64,000 bases of DNA, from contig JAAYRL010000050.1 of NCBI GenBank assembly GCA_012518795.1, forward strand, positions 1-64,000, in the 5' to 3' direction. Source of the stretch: Clostridiaceae bacterium. GTDB lineage: Bacteria > Bacillota > Clostridia > Saccharofermentanales > DTU023. The translations under genes and the position numbers were made by a program. The notes beneath the pieces were generated by a model. It ran no database searches, had not been told where the DNA came from, and saw only the letters and a list, made by a program, of their open reading frames with translations. This document shows positions 17,877-28,040 of this stretch, piece after piece; positions within the stretch are counted from its first letter, which is position 1, and each line of letters opens with the position of its first letter.

Positions 17877-18680
17877 ATGGCGATATTAGAAGTTAAAAAT
17901 CTTGGAAAGTTCTTTGGTACTCTTCAAGTTTTGCGTGAAATTAATTTTTCATTGGAAAAAGGCGAGATAATTGTAATTATCGGTGCCTCGGGAAGCGGGA
18001 AGACTACGCTGCTTCGATGTCTGAACTTTTTAGAGAGGCCTGACAAAGGCAGCATTATCGTAAATGATGAGATTATTTTTGATGCGGAGAATCCTGCAAC
18101 ACAAAAAGAAAATGAAGTGCGTAAGAAGCGTCTTCATTTCGGCTTAGTATTTCAAAATTTTAATCTGTTTCCCCAGTATACAGCCCTTCAAAATGTTACC
18201 TTGGCAGCAGAAATGTTGGCCAAAGAGAGATTCGACTATAAGCAGAATAAAAAAGCTATTTTAAGAGAGATTCAAGATAACGGAGAAAAGCTTCTGGCAC
18301 AAGTCGGCCTTACTGACAAGCTGAACTCTTATCCTCATCAGATATCGGGAGGACAGCAACAGCGGGTGGCCATTGCCAGAGCATTGGCCTTGGAACCCGA
18401 CATTCTGTGCTTTGATGAGCCCACATCTGCTTTAGACCCCGAACTTATCGGTGAAGTGTTAAACGTTATTCGAAATTTAGCAGATCGGCATACGACTATG
18501 ATTATAGTCACCCATGAAATGAATTTTGCTCGAGATGTGGCTGACAGAATTATTTTTATGGATGAAGGTATAATTGTTGAGCAAGGCACGCCTCAAATGA
18601 TATTTGAGAATCCAAGGGAAGAGCGGACTAAACAATTTTTGACCCGTTATAGCGAGAATAAAGATTTCTCACCATACTGA
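17877..18680 (+). CDS. Polar amino-acid ABC transporter ATP-binding protein (GlnQ-like)
   Basis: GASGSGKTTLLRCLNFLERPD; ISGGQQQRVAIARAL; FDEPTSALDPE. Confidence 0.95.
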   Translation: MAILEVKNLGKFFGTLQVLREINFSLEKGEIIVIIGASGSGKTTLLRCLNFLERPDKGSIIVNDEIIFDAENPATQKENEVRKKRLHFGLVFQNFNLFPQYTALQNVTLAAEMLAKERFDYKQNKKAILREIQDNGEKLLAQVGLTDKLNSYPHQISGGQQQRVAIARALALEPDILCFDEPTSALDPELIGEVLNVIRNLADRHTTMIIVTHEMNFARDVADRIIFMDEGIIVEQGTPQMIFENPREERTKQFLTRYSENKDFSPY

Positions 18681-18734
18681 ACTTCTAAACGAGAATGTCT
18701 GACGATATAATTAATAGCCGCTAATTCTAAATCC

Positions 18735-19907
18735 TTATTCCGGAATTTGAAGGTCTCCGTCAACAAGCGTTCCCGTGTACATTGAATATGCTCCGTTGAC
18801 TTCATTTTTTTCAGAGATTTCACCGTTATAATTTACGATAACTGCGTCTCCGACTTTAATACCGCCAAACTCTACACATCTTCTGATTCTGATATCGTCG
18901 GTGTAGATCTTATATACCGTTCCGTCTTCTTCGTTGTTACAGAGAGCACTGTCATCAATCAATACGTAGTCATCGTTAATCTCTGTGAGTATACCTGATA
19001 CCGTTAATTCGTAGGGAATTGACTCGGCTTCTACTGAGTTGTTTTTGGCATAGCTGATGATCTTTCCTGCAGCATCCTCACCGATGTAATAGATATGGCT
19101 GTAACTGAAAAGATTAGTTGCAAAATACCCGTCCTCAGAGATATAGACAACCAGCTTATAGGCTCCCAGAGCTTCAGATGTTGCAGTAAAGGTCAGATAG
19201 TAGCGGTTATCTCGCTCAAAGAAATCTGTTTCATCATACAAAACGCCATCTCCACATCCGCTGAGGATTTCCCGGATATAAGCATCATCAGTTAGCTCGA
19301 ACTCACCCTTGTCATCGTATCCCTCATTAACCGTGAAATGACTAAATGTCAAGTTCTGATCCAAGCCATAGAGATCCCAAACATCTCCGAAAGTAGCCGG
19401 TTTTGAGATGTCGTCCGCCATGTAAACATAAAACTCGCCTTCGGTACCTGCAGCAATAAGTTTATCTTCAGATACACCATTAATCTTATAAGCTTTAAAA
19501 GTCTCGCTGTATTTCTTGTTGGTATATGAATCAACACCTGTTGCTTCACATGAACCAAGCGGATCTCCAAGTACATTCTCGCTAACAGGGCTTGATAATT
19601 TGATACCATACTCCTTGTTGTTAAACTTAACGCTAGGGTACTTTTCGGCAATAGTCATGTATTCCCACGGCCACGCCATAGCCATCTCAGCTCCGGAGAT
19701 ATGGTATTTATATTTTTCGGGATTTACATCATTACCGCCAAAGATCGATGGCAGGATTACAGCACTTATGACGAGACACAGACAAGCGGCAATCGGAAGA
19801 AGTTTTTTCCAAATATGTTTTTTGTCTTTTCTTATGCTTTTTTCTGCTGAGTCAATGTATTCAGGGTTGATGCCGCCAATGGCATCTAAAAGTTCATAAT
19901 CTTTCAT
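18735..19907 (-). CDS. Single-TM protein, putative anti-sigma/sensor partner of the adjacent sigma factor
   Basis: N-terminal cytoplasmic segment, TM KLLPIAACLCLVISAVILPSIFG, large extracytoplasmic region; overlaps the sigma gene by 4 bp. Confidence 0.65.
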   Translation of the reverse strand: MKDYELLDAIGGINPEYIDSAEKSIRKDKKHIWKKLLPIAACLCLVISAVILPSIFGGNDVNPEKYKYHISGAEMAMAWPWEYMTIAEKYPSVKFNNKEYGIKLSSPVSENVLGDPLGSCEATGVDSYTNKKYSETFKAYKINGVSEDKLIAAGTEGEFYVYMADDISKPATFGDVWDLYGLDQNLTFSHFTVNEGYDDKGEFELTDDAYIREILSGCGDGVLYDETDFFERDNRYYLTFTATSEALGAYKLVVYISEDGYFATNLFSYSHIYYIGEDAAGKIISYAKNNSVEAESIPYELTVSGILTEINDDYVLIDDSALCNNEEDGTVYKIYTDDIRIRRCVEFGGIKVGDAVIVNYNGEISEKNEVNGAYSMYTGTLVDGDLQIPE

Positions 19908-20503
19908 AGCGCATAACCTTCCTTTTCCAAATGTGTCCTCAGTCTTTTTCTGATACGAAACAGCATGACTTTGACTTTACTTTGAGAATAGCCATATCTA
20001 TTACAGATTTCAGAAATCGTATCAAAAAACCAGTATCTTCTGACGAATACATTTCGCTGTTCCTCTGAACAGGTATCTAGAAAAGCATTGATGATTTCGC
20101 TTAAGGCACCGGCTTCAACTTCCTCCTCAACATAACTTTTTCCGGGAATACATTCTTGCATTTCCTGTGTAAGTTCGACAAACAGCGCTTGTCTTTTCTG
20201 TGCATAATTTCTTCTACATACATCTATAGCAATATGCCGTATGATTTTCCCGAGAAAAGCAAAGAGATATGTCCTTGGCTCGTGCGGCGGTATTCGGTTC
20301 CAGGCTTCAAGGTAGGTGTCATTTTCGCATTCTTCAGCCGACTCCTGATTACCAAGAATCCTGTTTGCAATCCGCCGGAGCCTGGTTCCGTATTTCTGTG
20401 CCGTCTGAGAGATGGCGGATTCGTTTCTTGATAAATAAAGCTCTACAATTTTTGAATCGTCCAATCTGATTTCCTCCTTCCGACATCTTATTAAGGCCTT
20501 CAC
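19904..20503 (-). CDS. RNA polymerase sigma-70 family (ECF-like) sigma factor
   Basis: Region 2 AEECENDTYLEAWNRIPP, Region 4 EEQRNVFVRRYWFFDTISEICNRYGYSQSKVKVMLFRIRKRLR. Confidence 0.92.
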   Translation of the reverse strand: MKALIRCRKEEIRLDDSKIVELYLSRNESAISQTAQKYGTRLRRIANRILGNQESAEECENDTYLEAWNRIPPHEPRTYLFAFLGKIIRHIAIDVCRRNYAQKRQALFVELTQEMQECIPGKSYVEEEVEAGALSEIINAFLDTCSEEQRNVFVRRYWFFDTISEICNRYGYSQSKVKVMLFRIRKRLRTHLEKEGYAL

Positions 20504-20672
20504 TCTATATAGCGGATTTTTGCTATCTTAGGTTACATAATAATTAATTTTTATACTAATACTCTTTGACGCATTTCTTAAATTTATCTTAAATTTGATT
20601 CATTGTTTTTAAAATATATTAATACCATACAACGTAGAATTGAAATATAGAATTTATGTACTTGCTTTTTTT

Positions 20673-20688
20673 GTCTAATGGTGTAGAA
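20673..20688. promoter_or_regulatory. BlaI-type operator candidate (GTCTAATGGTGTAGAA)
   Basis: First of three GTCTA-N6-TAGAC-type dyads upstream of blaI. Confidence 0.6.
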
Positions 20689-20698
20689 TAAAGCTATA

Positions 20699-20714
20699 GT
20701 CTAATGCAGTAGAC
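20699..20714. promoter_or_regulatory. BlaI-type operator candidate (GTCTAATGCAGTAGAC)
   Basis: Perfect GTCTA-N6-TAGAC dyad. Confidence 0.7.
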
Positions 20715-20759
20715 AAGAAGTGAATCCGGAACATACGAAGAGCAAATTCCCGAAATTTA

Positions 20760-20775
20760 GTCTAACCGAGTAGAC
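20760..20775. promoter_or_regulatory. BlaI-type operator candidate (GTCTAACCGAGTAGAC)
   Basis: Perfect GTCTA-N6-TAGAC dyad just upstream of the blaI RBS. Confidence 0.7.
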
Positions 20776-20790
20776 GAGGAGTGAATAGAT

Positions 20791-21162
20791 ATGGAAATTC
20801 CAAAAATCCACGAAAGTGAATACCGTTTTTGTTTGATTATGTGGGAACATGAGCCTGTCACAACAGTCGAAATTGTGCAACTGTGTCAGGAACAACTTGG
20901 CTGGAAAAGAAGCACAACTTATACAGTTATTAAGCGTCTGGGCGAACGTGGTGTGTTGAAGAATGAAAACAGCATAATTACATCTCTCGTTTCCAAAGCT
21001 GAAGCCCAGGCATCTGAAATCGATGAACTGATTGAGAAAAAATTTGAAAATTCTCTGCCTGCCTTTATCGCTGCTTTTACTAAGTATCAAGATATGTCTG
21101 ATCAAGAACTCGATGAAGTACAGCGCATGATCGATCGGATCAGAGAAGGGAGTTCACAATGA
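20791..21162 (+). CDS. blaI: BlaI/MecI-family transcriptional repressor
   Basis: Small wHTH: LIMWEHEPVTTVEIVQLCQEQLGWKRSTTYTVIKRLGERGVL; followed by an M56 peptidase. Confidence 0.92.
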   Translation: MEIPKIHESEYRFCLIMWEHEPVTTVEIVQLCQEQLGWKRSTTYTVIKRLGERGVLKNENSIITSLVSKAEAQASEIDELIEKKFENSLPAFIAAFTKYQDMSDQELDEVQRMIDRIREGSSQ

Positions 21163-22559
21163 ACGAATTATTTTTGCAGATTGTCAAGATGAGTCTGTCG
21201 GCAACCTGGCTAATCTTGGCTGTACTGATCCTCAGACTTGTATTTAAGAAAGCTCCTAAGTGGATTAATGTTCTGCTTTGGGGGATCGTAGCTGTCAGAT
21301 TGATTTGTCCGCTCTCGATAGAAAGTCCTATTTCTCTGATTCCTGATTTTGCCGGAAGTGACAAATTAGTTTCGGAGTGGACAGACGATTATATGGAAGA
21401 GGTAAGTGTTATTCACGATAATTCTCTTGATTATGATGCTGCGGTTACAGCCGGAAGAGAGCCGATTTCAGATGGCAGCGGCGGATATTATGTAATAACT
21501 AAATACGATCAGTTAGGCGAGCCTTCTACTGTCAAGAATACCGTTGTGCCTGTTTTGTCGTCTATTTGGGCGAGTGGTGTGGTTATTTTATTTTTATATA
21601 CTGTTATCAGTTACTTGAAGCTGCGCCGCAAGCTTGATACTGCTGTTCTTTATCAGGACAACATTTATCAAAGTGAGCATGTCAGCTCGCCATTTGTGAT
21701 GGGTATCATTAAGCCAAGAATTTATCTGCCTTTTAATCTGGATGGACAGAATATGGAATATGTTGTCGCCCATGAAATGATGCATATTAGCTATAAAGAC
21801 TATTGGTGGAAGCTTATCGGTTTCTTAATATTTATGATTCATTGGTTCAATCCTCTGGTGTTATTAGCTTATGTATTGCTGTGCCGTGATATTGAGCTTG
21901 CCTGTGATGAAAGGGTTATTAAAGAACTTAATAATGAACAGAGAGCAGATTATACTGAGGCACTTGTAAATTGTAGCGTAAATCATCGTGTAAATCGTCG
22001 TGTGATGAGCACTTACCCTCTTGCCTTTGGCGAGCTTGGCGTAAAGGAAAGAGTGAAGTCTGTAATGAATTATAAGAAGCCTGCATTTTGGATCATTATT
22101 CTGGCAGTGATTGCCTGTATAGTTGTTGCAGTTTGCTTCCTGACCAACCCGCCTGCCAAGGAAGCTGATCCACCTGTTCCACCTGATATGGAAGCTGACT
22201 CATCTGATTCACCCGCTAAGGAAGTTGACTCATCTTTCCTTCCCGGTACACAAATTGACGAAACAAAGAAGCTTTCTCTGAATGATGTAATTATTCTTTC
22301 ACAAAATGGATACGATTTGACATGGTCTGATTTTGAGCAATATGATTATACTGAAACAGGTTCAGGTATGTATATTCGAGTGTACGAAATTGATGAACAT
22401 TTTTCTCTGTGGATCGGCGGTGGTCAACCGGATAAAGACCCGATGTATATATATCTGGTTTTAACCGATGACTCAGACACACGAATCGACATTCGTGACG
22501 GCGGAGTAACAGAGTTTATTTCTGAGCATACATCTACCTCTATACAGAGGATAAGATAG
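21159..22559 (+). CDS. BlaR1-like M56 family metallopeptidase/antirepressor
   Basis: VVAHEMMHISYKDYWWKLIGFLIFMIHWFNPLV (HExxH), DIELACDERVI; membrane segments; 4-bp overlap with blaI. Confidence 0.92.
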   Translation: MNELFLQIVKMSLSATWLILAVLILRLVFKKAPKWINVLLWGIVAVRLICPLSIESPISLIPDFAGSDKLVSEWTDDYMEEVSVIHDNSLDYDAAVTAGREPISDGSGGYYVITKYDQLGEPSTVKNTVVPVLSSIWASGVVILFLYTVISYLKLRRKLDTAVLYQDNIYQSEHVSSPFVMGIIKPRIYLPFNLDGQNMEYVVAHEMMHISYKDYWWKLIGFLIFMIHWFNPLVLLAYVLLCRDIELACDERVIKELNNEQRADYTEALVNCSVNHRVNRRVMSTYPLAFGELGVKERVKSVMNYKKPAFWIIILAVIACIVVAVCFLTNPPAKEADPPVPPDMEADSSDSPAKEVDSSFLPGTQIDETKKLSLNDVIILSQNGYDLTWSDFEQYDYTETGSGMYIRVYEIDEHFSLWIGGGQPDKDPMYIYLVLTDDSDTRIDIRDGGVTEFISEHTSTSIQRIR

Positions 22560-22593
22560 AGGATAAGATAGAGGATAAGATAGAGGATAAGAT
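22546..22593 (+). repeat. 12-bp tandem repeat x4 spanning the blaR1 stop codon
   Basis: AGAGGATAAGAT at 22546, 22558, 22570 and 22582, then a partial copy. Confidence 0.95.
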
Positions 22594-22616
22594 AGAGGAA
22601 AAGAAGGAGTAGTGAT

Positions 22617-22964
22617 ATGCTGTTGATTTGCTATAAAAAATGTGGCACTTGTCGTAATGTGGAAAAAATCTTACAAGAGAAAAATATAGAGTATGAATAT
22701 AGAAACATTGATTCTCAAAATCCTACGATTGAAGAATTAAAGTTATGGCATGAAAAATCGGAGTTGGCTATTCAGAAGTTTTTTAATAGCAGCGGCATGA
22801 TTTATCGTGAACACAAACTGAAAGACAAGCTTCCCCAAATGTCGCTTGATGAAAAATACGAATTACTTGCAACAGACGGTATGTTAGTGAAAAGACCGAT
22901 TCTTTTGCATAATGATAAAATTTATGTCGGACCGCAAGTAAAAAAATTTGTTGAAAGTCTTTAA
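22617..22964 (+). CDS. ArsC/Spx-family thioredoxin-like protein
   Basis: CYKKCGTCRNVEKILQEKNIEYEYRNI...YREHKLKDKLPQ; ArsC/Spx fold pattern. Confidence 0.85.
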   Translation: MLLICYKKCGTCRNVEKILQEKNIEYEYRNIDSQNPTIEELKLWHEKSELAIQKFFNSSGMIYREHKLKDKLPQMSLDEKYELLATDGMLVKRPILLHNDKIYVGPQVKKFVESL

Positions 22965-23081
22965 TCATAGATATCGGACTATTCAACAAATAATTATTCC
23001 GCATGTTCCGCATGATGTTGAGTAATATACAGCAATAAGATTTGCCGGTACATTCGGCTGCCGAGCAATACATACTCATAT

Positions 23082-23118
23082 AACAAGGCAGAGTAAAAAT
23101 GCTGTCTTGTTATTTTTT
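23082..23118 (+). terminator. Rho-independent terminator
   Basis: AACAAGGCAG agtaaaaat GCTGTCTTGTT ATTTTTT. Confidence 0.75.
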
Positions 23119-23174
23119 AATTATATCGGCATATCAGTTTGAGAGACTTGAGAATTTTTCTGTATGATGTCCTA

Positions 23175-23555
23175 CTAAAATTTATCAACGTTTCTTTGGC
23201 TCTCAACTAAACTGCAAGCTTCTTCAAGGGTACTTCCGGCTTGAATGGCTGATGCTGCGACAATTGTTCCTTCAACCATTGGTGCATTCTGCATAATATG
23301 CTTTTCATTGGGATCAAATTCCAGTGCCATTTCGGTACTCATAACTGCACTTCCAAGATCCATAAAAATCATTACGCCGTCACCTTGATCAACTTCATTG
23401 AGCCCGGAGAATATCCTTTCAACATCTGTTCCGGGACTTCCGTCAGGCAATCCGCCTATAGCTACGATAGGGACTGAAGGAGCGATCATTTTAGCTAGTT
23501 CTTTCACACCATCCGCCAAACTTTGAACATGAGAAACAAGTAAAATGCCTACCAT
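23175..23555 (-). CDS. dhaM: PTS-dependent dihydroxyacetone kinase phosphotransferase subunit DhaM
   Basis: GILLVSHVQSLADGVKELA (active His), GDGVMIFMDLGSAVMSTEMALEF; adjacent dhaL/dhaK. Confidence 0.92.
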   Translation of the reverse strand: MVGILLVSHVQSLADGVKELAKMIAPSVPIVAIGGLPDGSPGTDVERIFSGLNEVDQGDGVMIFMDLGSAVMSTEMALEFDPNEKHIMQNAPMVEGTIVAASAIQAGSTLEEACSLVESQRNVDKF

Positions 23556-23568
23556 TTGATACTCCGCT

Positions 23569-24198
23569 CTATTGAATTACTTCAGCAATTGACTGTAATA
23601 GGATCAAAGATGAAGCTGCACCCGGATCCATATGACCGATACTTCGCTCGCCTATATAACTTGCTCTGCCTTTAGTTGCTTTGATAGTTTTTGTATATTC
23701 GGCTCCTGCTTCACAAGCGTCAAGCATTGCCTTAATTGATTCGTCTGAACTGCTGCCTCCGGCTAAAGCTTCTTCTAATGCAATTTTTGCAGGAATTAAA
23801 GCATCCAACATAGTTTTTTCATGCTGTTCGGCTTTACCGCGCATTTGAATTCCGCCGATTCCGGCATCTAACAGAGAAGGTAAATCCTCAATTACGATTT
23901 CATCTTTACCTTTAAGCAAATCGCTCGCTTTCATAAAAGCCGTACCATATAAAGGACCTGATGCACCGCCAACTTTAAAAGCTAGAGTCATACCGGTGGT
24001 TCTCAAGATTCCTGCTAAATCCTGATTTTTCATGTCGTCCATTTTTTTCATAACTTCTTGAAATCCACGGTCCATATTAATACCATGGTCACCGTCGCCT
24101 ATTGCGCGATCTAAATCTGAAAGATATGATCTGTTTTCGGTAATATTTTTTTGCATACATTCAATAATGTTTAATAGAGTTTCTTTATTAACGCTCAT
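23569..24198 (-). CDS. dhaL: Dihydroxyacetone kinase subunit DhaL
   Basis: LDRAIGDGDHGINMDRGF; GGASGPLYGTAFMKA; GRASYIGERSIGHMDPGAASS. Confidence 0.95.
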   Translation of the reverse strand: MSVNKETLLNIIECMQKNITENRSYLSDLDRAIGDGDHGINMDRGFQEVMKKMDDMKNQDLAGILRTTGMTLAFKVGGASGPLYGTAFMKASDLLKGKDEIVIEDLPSLLDAGIGGIQMRGKAEQHEKTMLDALIPAKIALEEALAGGSSSDESIKAMLDACEAGAEYTKTIKATKGRASYIGERSIGHMDPGAASSLILLQSIAEVIQ

Positions 24199-24303
24199 GT
24201 GATTTTTCCTTAATAACGATAATTAATAGTTGATAGCTATCTGCCGGCAGTTTTGATACTTACCGGCAGATAATTAATCATAATTTGCTAATAATTTTGA
24301 AGA

Positions 24304-25296
24304 CTAAATGACTGTGAGAGCAGGAGTGTCTGCTTTGGCATCTAACAGTTCTTTCATTTCATCATCTAATTTGAGTAAGCTGATTGAGAATCCGGCCATT
24401 TCGATTGAAGTCATGTATTCACCGACAAAACTCTTATAAATCTTAACATCTTTTGCTTCCAATACATCTGCAACATGATTCATAATAATATATAGTTCCA
24501 TCAAAGGAGTTCCGCCTGAACCGTTAATCATTACAGCAACTTCGCTTCCCGTATAATCTAAATCTGCCAAGATTTTTTCTAATAAATGATCAACAATTTC
24601 ATTGACCGGCGTAACGGTTTCACGATGTGTGCCCGGTTCACCGTGGATCCCGATACCGATTTCCATTTCATCTTCAGCCAGTTCAAACCCCGGTTTGCCA
24701 TTTGCCGGTACTGTACATGGAGTAATCGCAACACCCATGGATCTCACTTGGTCACAAACTTTTTGAGCTGTTGCTTGAACATCATCGAGTGAAGCACCGG
24801 TTTCGGCTTTAGCACCTGCGATTTTATGCACAAAAACTGTTCCTGCGATACCACGTCTGCCTACAGTCCATGTACTGTCTTCAACAGCTACATCATCTTC
24901 AACAATAACTTGTTTCACATTAATGCCTTCACCTTGAGCCATGTCACTTGCCATTTCGAAGTTCATAACGTCACCGGTATAGTTTTTAATTACCAAGAGA
25001 ACACCTTCATCTGTGGCAACTTCTTTAATAGCTTCATAAACAGCATCAGGAGTTGGTGAGGTGAATACTGCACCCGGTACAGCTGCATCAAGCATGCCGT
25101 ATCCGACAAACCCTGCATGTGCCGGTTCGTGACCGCTACCGCCACCACTGACTAATGCAACTTTACCTTCTTTTGCATCTTTGCGAACCAAAACATGGCT
25201 GTCATCAAGTTTTCTCAGATATTGAGGATACGCTTTAACGAGACCTGCTATCATTTCATTTTCAACATTTTCTACATCATTGATAAATTTTTTCAT
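24304..25296 (-). CDS. dhaK: Dihydroxyacetone kinase subunit DhaK
   Basis: ALVSGGGSGHEPAHAGFVG; IGIGIHGEPGTHRE. Confidence 0.96.
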   Translation of the reverse strand: MKKFINDVENVENEMIAGLVKAYPQYLRKLDDSHVLVRKDAKEGKVALVSGGGSGHEPAHAGFVGYGMLDAAVPGAVFTSPTPDAVYEAIKEVATDEGVLLVIKNYTGDVMNFEMASDMAQGEGINVKQVIVEDDVAVEDSTWTVGRRGIAGTVFVHKIAGAKAETGASLDDVQATAQKVCDQVRSMGVAITPCTVPANGKPGFELAEDEMEIGIGIHGEPGTHRETVTPVNEIVDHLLEKILADLDYTGSEVAVMINGSGGTPLMELYIIMNHVADVLEAKDVKIYKSFVGEYMTSIEMAGFSISLLKLDDEMKELLDAKADTPALTVI

Positions 25297-25771
25297 TGCT
25301 TGCCTCCTGCAATTTTATAATTTTGTCATGTTTAATGGGATTCAATTTAGCTATTTGATAAATAATCTTGCTACTGCCGACAATTAAATCAAGAATAAAG
25401 ATTCACTTTCTAATTAAGATAATAATTTAAAAAAGTTGATTGTCGCTTCTGTTTTAATCAATAAAACTGAAAATAACCTCCTTTTTACCGGAAATAATCA
25501 TTGATATTTCTAAAACAAAAATTATCAATGAAAAAGTTTGCTGACTGCTTATTGTTAAAAAATAATAAATTATTACTTCCTTAGTATATCACAATTCAAC
25601 AAAATATTAGTGTAAGATATAGGTTTTTCATGATGAATATCTAACTGATTTTTTGCATGATGCTTTTTATTTATTGATGCCTATGAAACAATCCACGATA
25701 GATATGACATTTATGCTTTATCTCTAAATAGTTTTTGGGAACTGTAAATATAATAATTATATTAGCAAAAA

Positions 25772-25793
25772 TCTCCGTAAAGGTTTACGGAGA
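25772..25793. promoter_or_regulatory. Perfect 10-bp inverted repeat in the dhaK/SDR divergent intergenic region
   Basis: TCTCCGTAAA GG TTTACGGAGA. On the minus strand it is followed by TTTTT. Confidence 0.6.
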
Positions 25794-25849
25794 AACATGT
25801 TCTTGTTAAGATAGTCGATATGATGAGAAATCATCAAATACAAGCATAA

Positions 25850-26611
25850 ATGAATTATCAGGAGGAAATTATGACAAAATTTGCAATCGTAACAGGTGGT
25901 TCCAGAGGTTTAGGCAGAGCAATGGTTCTTCGTCTCGGTGAAATGGGTTATAACGTTGTTATGAACTATGTCAGCGATACGAGCAAAAAAGAGTGTGAAA
26001 AGAATTTAGCAGATTTACGTGAGATGGGCGTAGACGGTTTGTATGTACAAGCAGATGCATCTGATTATGACCAATGTAAAAAAGTTGTAGATGCAGCTGT
26101 TGAGAAATTTGGCAATAAAATTGATGTTTTAATTAATAATGCCGGCGTTTCCAATAATGCTCCATTCTATCAACAAGATCATAGTGATTATGAATGGTTA
26201 ATTGGTGTTAACCTATTCTCAATGATGCACATGACAAGATTGGTTTTACCTTATATGGTAGAGGCAGAAGCAGGTAATATAATCAACATTTCATCTATCG
26301 GTGGTTTGATGGGTGTTATCAATCAAGCAGACTATTGTGCATCTAAATCTGCTGCTATCGGATTTACACGTGCTTTAGCTTTGGAGTATGCAGGCAAAAA
26401 TATTCGTGTAAATGCTATTTGCCCGGGCATGATTGATACAGATATTTTAAAAGGTGTAAATCAAGATGAATTAAATGCATTAGCCGCAACAGTACCTCTA
26501 GGGAAAATCGGTGATCCGAAATGTGTTGCTGATGCAATGGAATATTTAATTATTAATGATTACACAACCGGTACTTATTTAACTCCGAATGGTGGTATTC
26601 ATATGCCATAA
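25850..26611 (+). CDS. SDR-family oxidoreductase (FabG/acetoacetyl-CoA reductase-like)
   Basis: GGSRGLGRA, NNAG, YCASK; ATG 25871 after GGAGG is the likely start. Confidence 0.9.
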   Translation: MNYQEEIMTKFAIVTGGSRGLGRAMVLRLGEMGYNVVMNYVSDTSKKECEKNLADLREMGVDGLYVQADASDYDQCKKVVDAAVEKFGNKIDVLINNAGVSNNAPFYQQDHSDYEWLIGVNLFSMMHMTRLVLPYMVEAEAGNIINISSIGGLMGVINQADYCASKSAAIGFTRALALEYAGKNIRVNAICPGMIDTDILKGVNQDELNALAATVPLGKIGDPKCVADAMEYLIINDYTTGTYLTPNGGIHMP

Positions 26612-26635
26612 TTCTTATTGTTGAATTATCTTTTT

Positions 26636-26690
26636 AAGAGAGATTAATTTTGGTGAAGTTTTACTGAAGTTAATCTCTCTTTTATTTTAA
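26636..26690 (+). terminator. Rho-independent terminator after the SDR gene
   Basis: AAGAGAGATTAA...TTAATCTCTCTTTTATTTT. Confidence 0.8.
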
Positions 26691-27011
26691 TGCAAAAACT
26701 ATAATTGAATAAATTCTGGGTAAAACGATTTCACGTAACTATGTAATTTGTCTGAATCTAACTTTGTAATTAAATAATAAACAATAACGATTTTGATAAA
26801 ATAGCCATGATCTAAGTTGTAAGTTCAATTATTATTATGTAAAATATACATTATATATTTTGTTTAATAATAAGAGATGATTTTATGTATTTGTTAATTG
26901 GAGAATGAATCACAAATGGAAATGAATTTAATTTTAAGTTTCATTTCTTGTTTTTTGTTAAAAGAAAAAATAAGAAATGCCTGTGATTACGGATTTTGAA
27001 AGGAGCGTATC

Positions 27012-27878
27012 ATGGAACCGGTCTATAAGATGAAAAAGTCAGCATATGAAAAAAAATTGAGAGAGTTACAGATTGAATTGGTTAAACTTCAAGAATGGGT
27101 TAAAGCAAAAGGTTTACGGATAGTAGTTATTTTCGAAGGACGTGATGCCGCCGGTAAAGGTGGTGCGATTAAAAGAATTACTGAAACGCTCAATCCTCGT
27201 ATCTGCAGGGTTGTAGCTCTTGGTGTCCCAACCGAAAGAGAAGAAAGTCAATGGTATTTCCAACGTTATGTAGCTCATCTTCCTGCTGCTGGAGAAATTG
27301 TTTTATTCGACCGCAGTTGGTACAATCGTGCAGGTGTAGACAAAGTTATGGGATTCTGTACCGAAGAACAATATGATGATTTTTTACGGAGTTGCCCATC
27401 TTTTGAAACCATGTTAATTCGTTCAGGATTAATATTGATTAAATATTGGTTCTCAGTCAGTGATGAAGAACAAGAGCGTCGTTTCCAAGATAGGATAAAT
27501 GATCCTGCGAGACGCTGGAAAATAAGTAAAATGGATCTTGAATCCCGCAAACGTTGGCTAGATTATTCAAAAGCCAAAGATACAATGTTTGCCTACACTG
27601 ATACGAAAATATCACCTTGGTATGTTGTGCATTCCGATATCAAACGACACGCTCGTATTAACTGCATATCTCATTTATTATCAATGATTCCGTATGAAGA
27701 GATTGAGCATCCTGTGATCGAGTTGCCACCGATAGAAGAATACAGAGGATATATTAGACCGCCTCTGACGGAACAGACATTTGTACCCGATGTAGCATTA
27801 GAGATGGCAAAAGCTCAAGGAAAACCGACAACTGAAGAAAATGATTTAGATTTGAATGGTGATGATATGATCGAATAA
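27012..27878 (+). CDS. ppk2: Polyphosphate kinase 2
   Basis: IFEGRDAAGKGGAIKRITETLNPR, GVPTEREESQWYFQRYVAHLPAAGEIVLFDRSWYNRAGV. Confidence 0.95.
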   Translation: MEPVYKMKKSAYEKKLRELQIELVKLQEWVKAKGLRIVVIFEGRDAAGKGGAIKRITETLNPRICRVVALGVPTEREESQWYFQRYVAHLPAAGEIVLFDRSWYNRAGVDKVMGFCTEEQYDDFLRSCPSFETMLIRSGLILIKYWFSVSDEEQERRFQDRINDPARRWKISKMDLESRKRWLDYSKAKDTMFAYTDTKISPWYVVHSDIKRHARINCISHLLSMIPYEEIEHPVIELPPIEEYRGYIRPPLTEQTFVPDVALEMAKAQGKPTTEENDLDLNGDDMIE

Positions 27879-28040
27879 TCAAAATTGAATGATTAAACAG
27901 ATCAAACAGATCAAATAGAATACATAAACAGATCAAATAGAATACAGAGGAATGGCAAAGTTGAATAGTTTCAAAGGCATTATTGCTTAGAAAATTATTT
28001 AGAATTTTAGAATCATTTAGAAGATTATTTAGATAGAAGA

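Noticed and set aside
23082-23118. Possible small RNA gene
   Set aside because: Explained better as a terminator (stem plus T-run) between arsC-like and dhaM.
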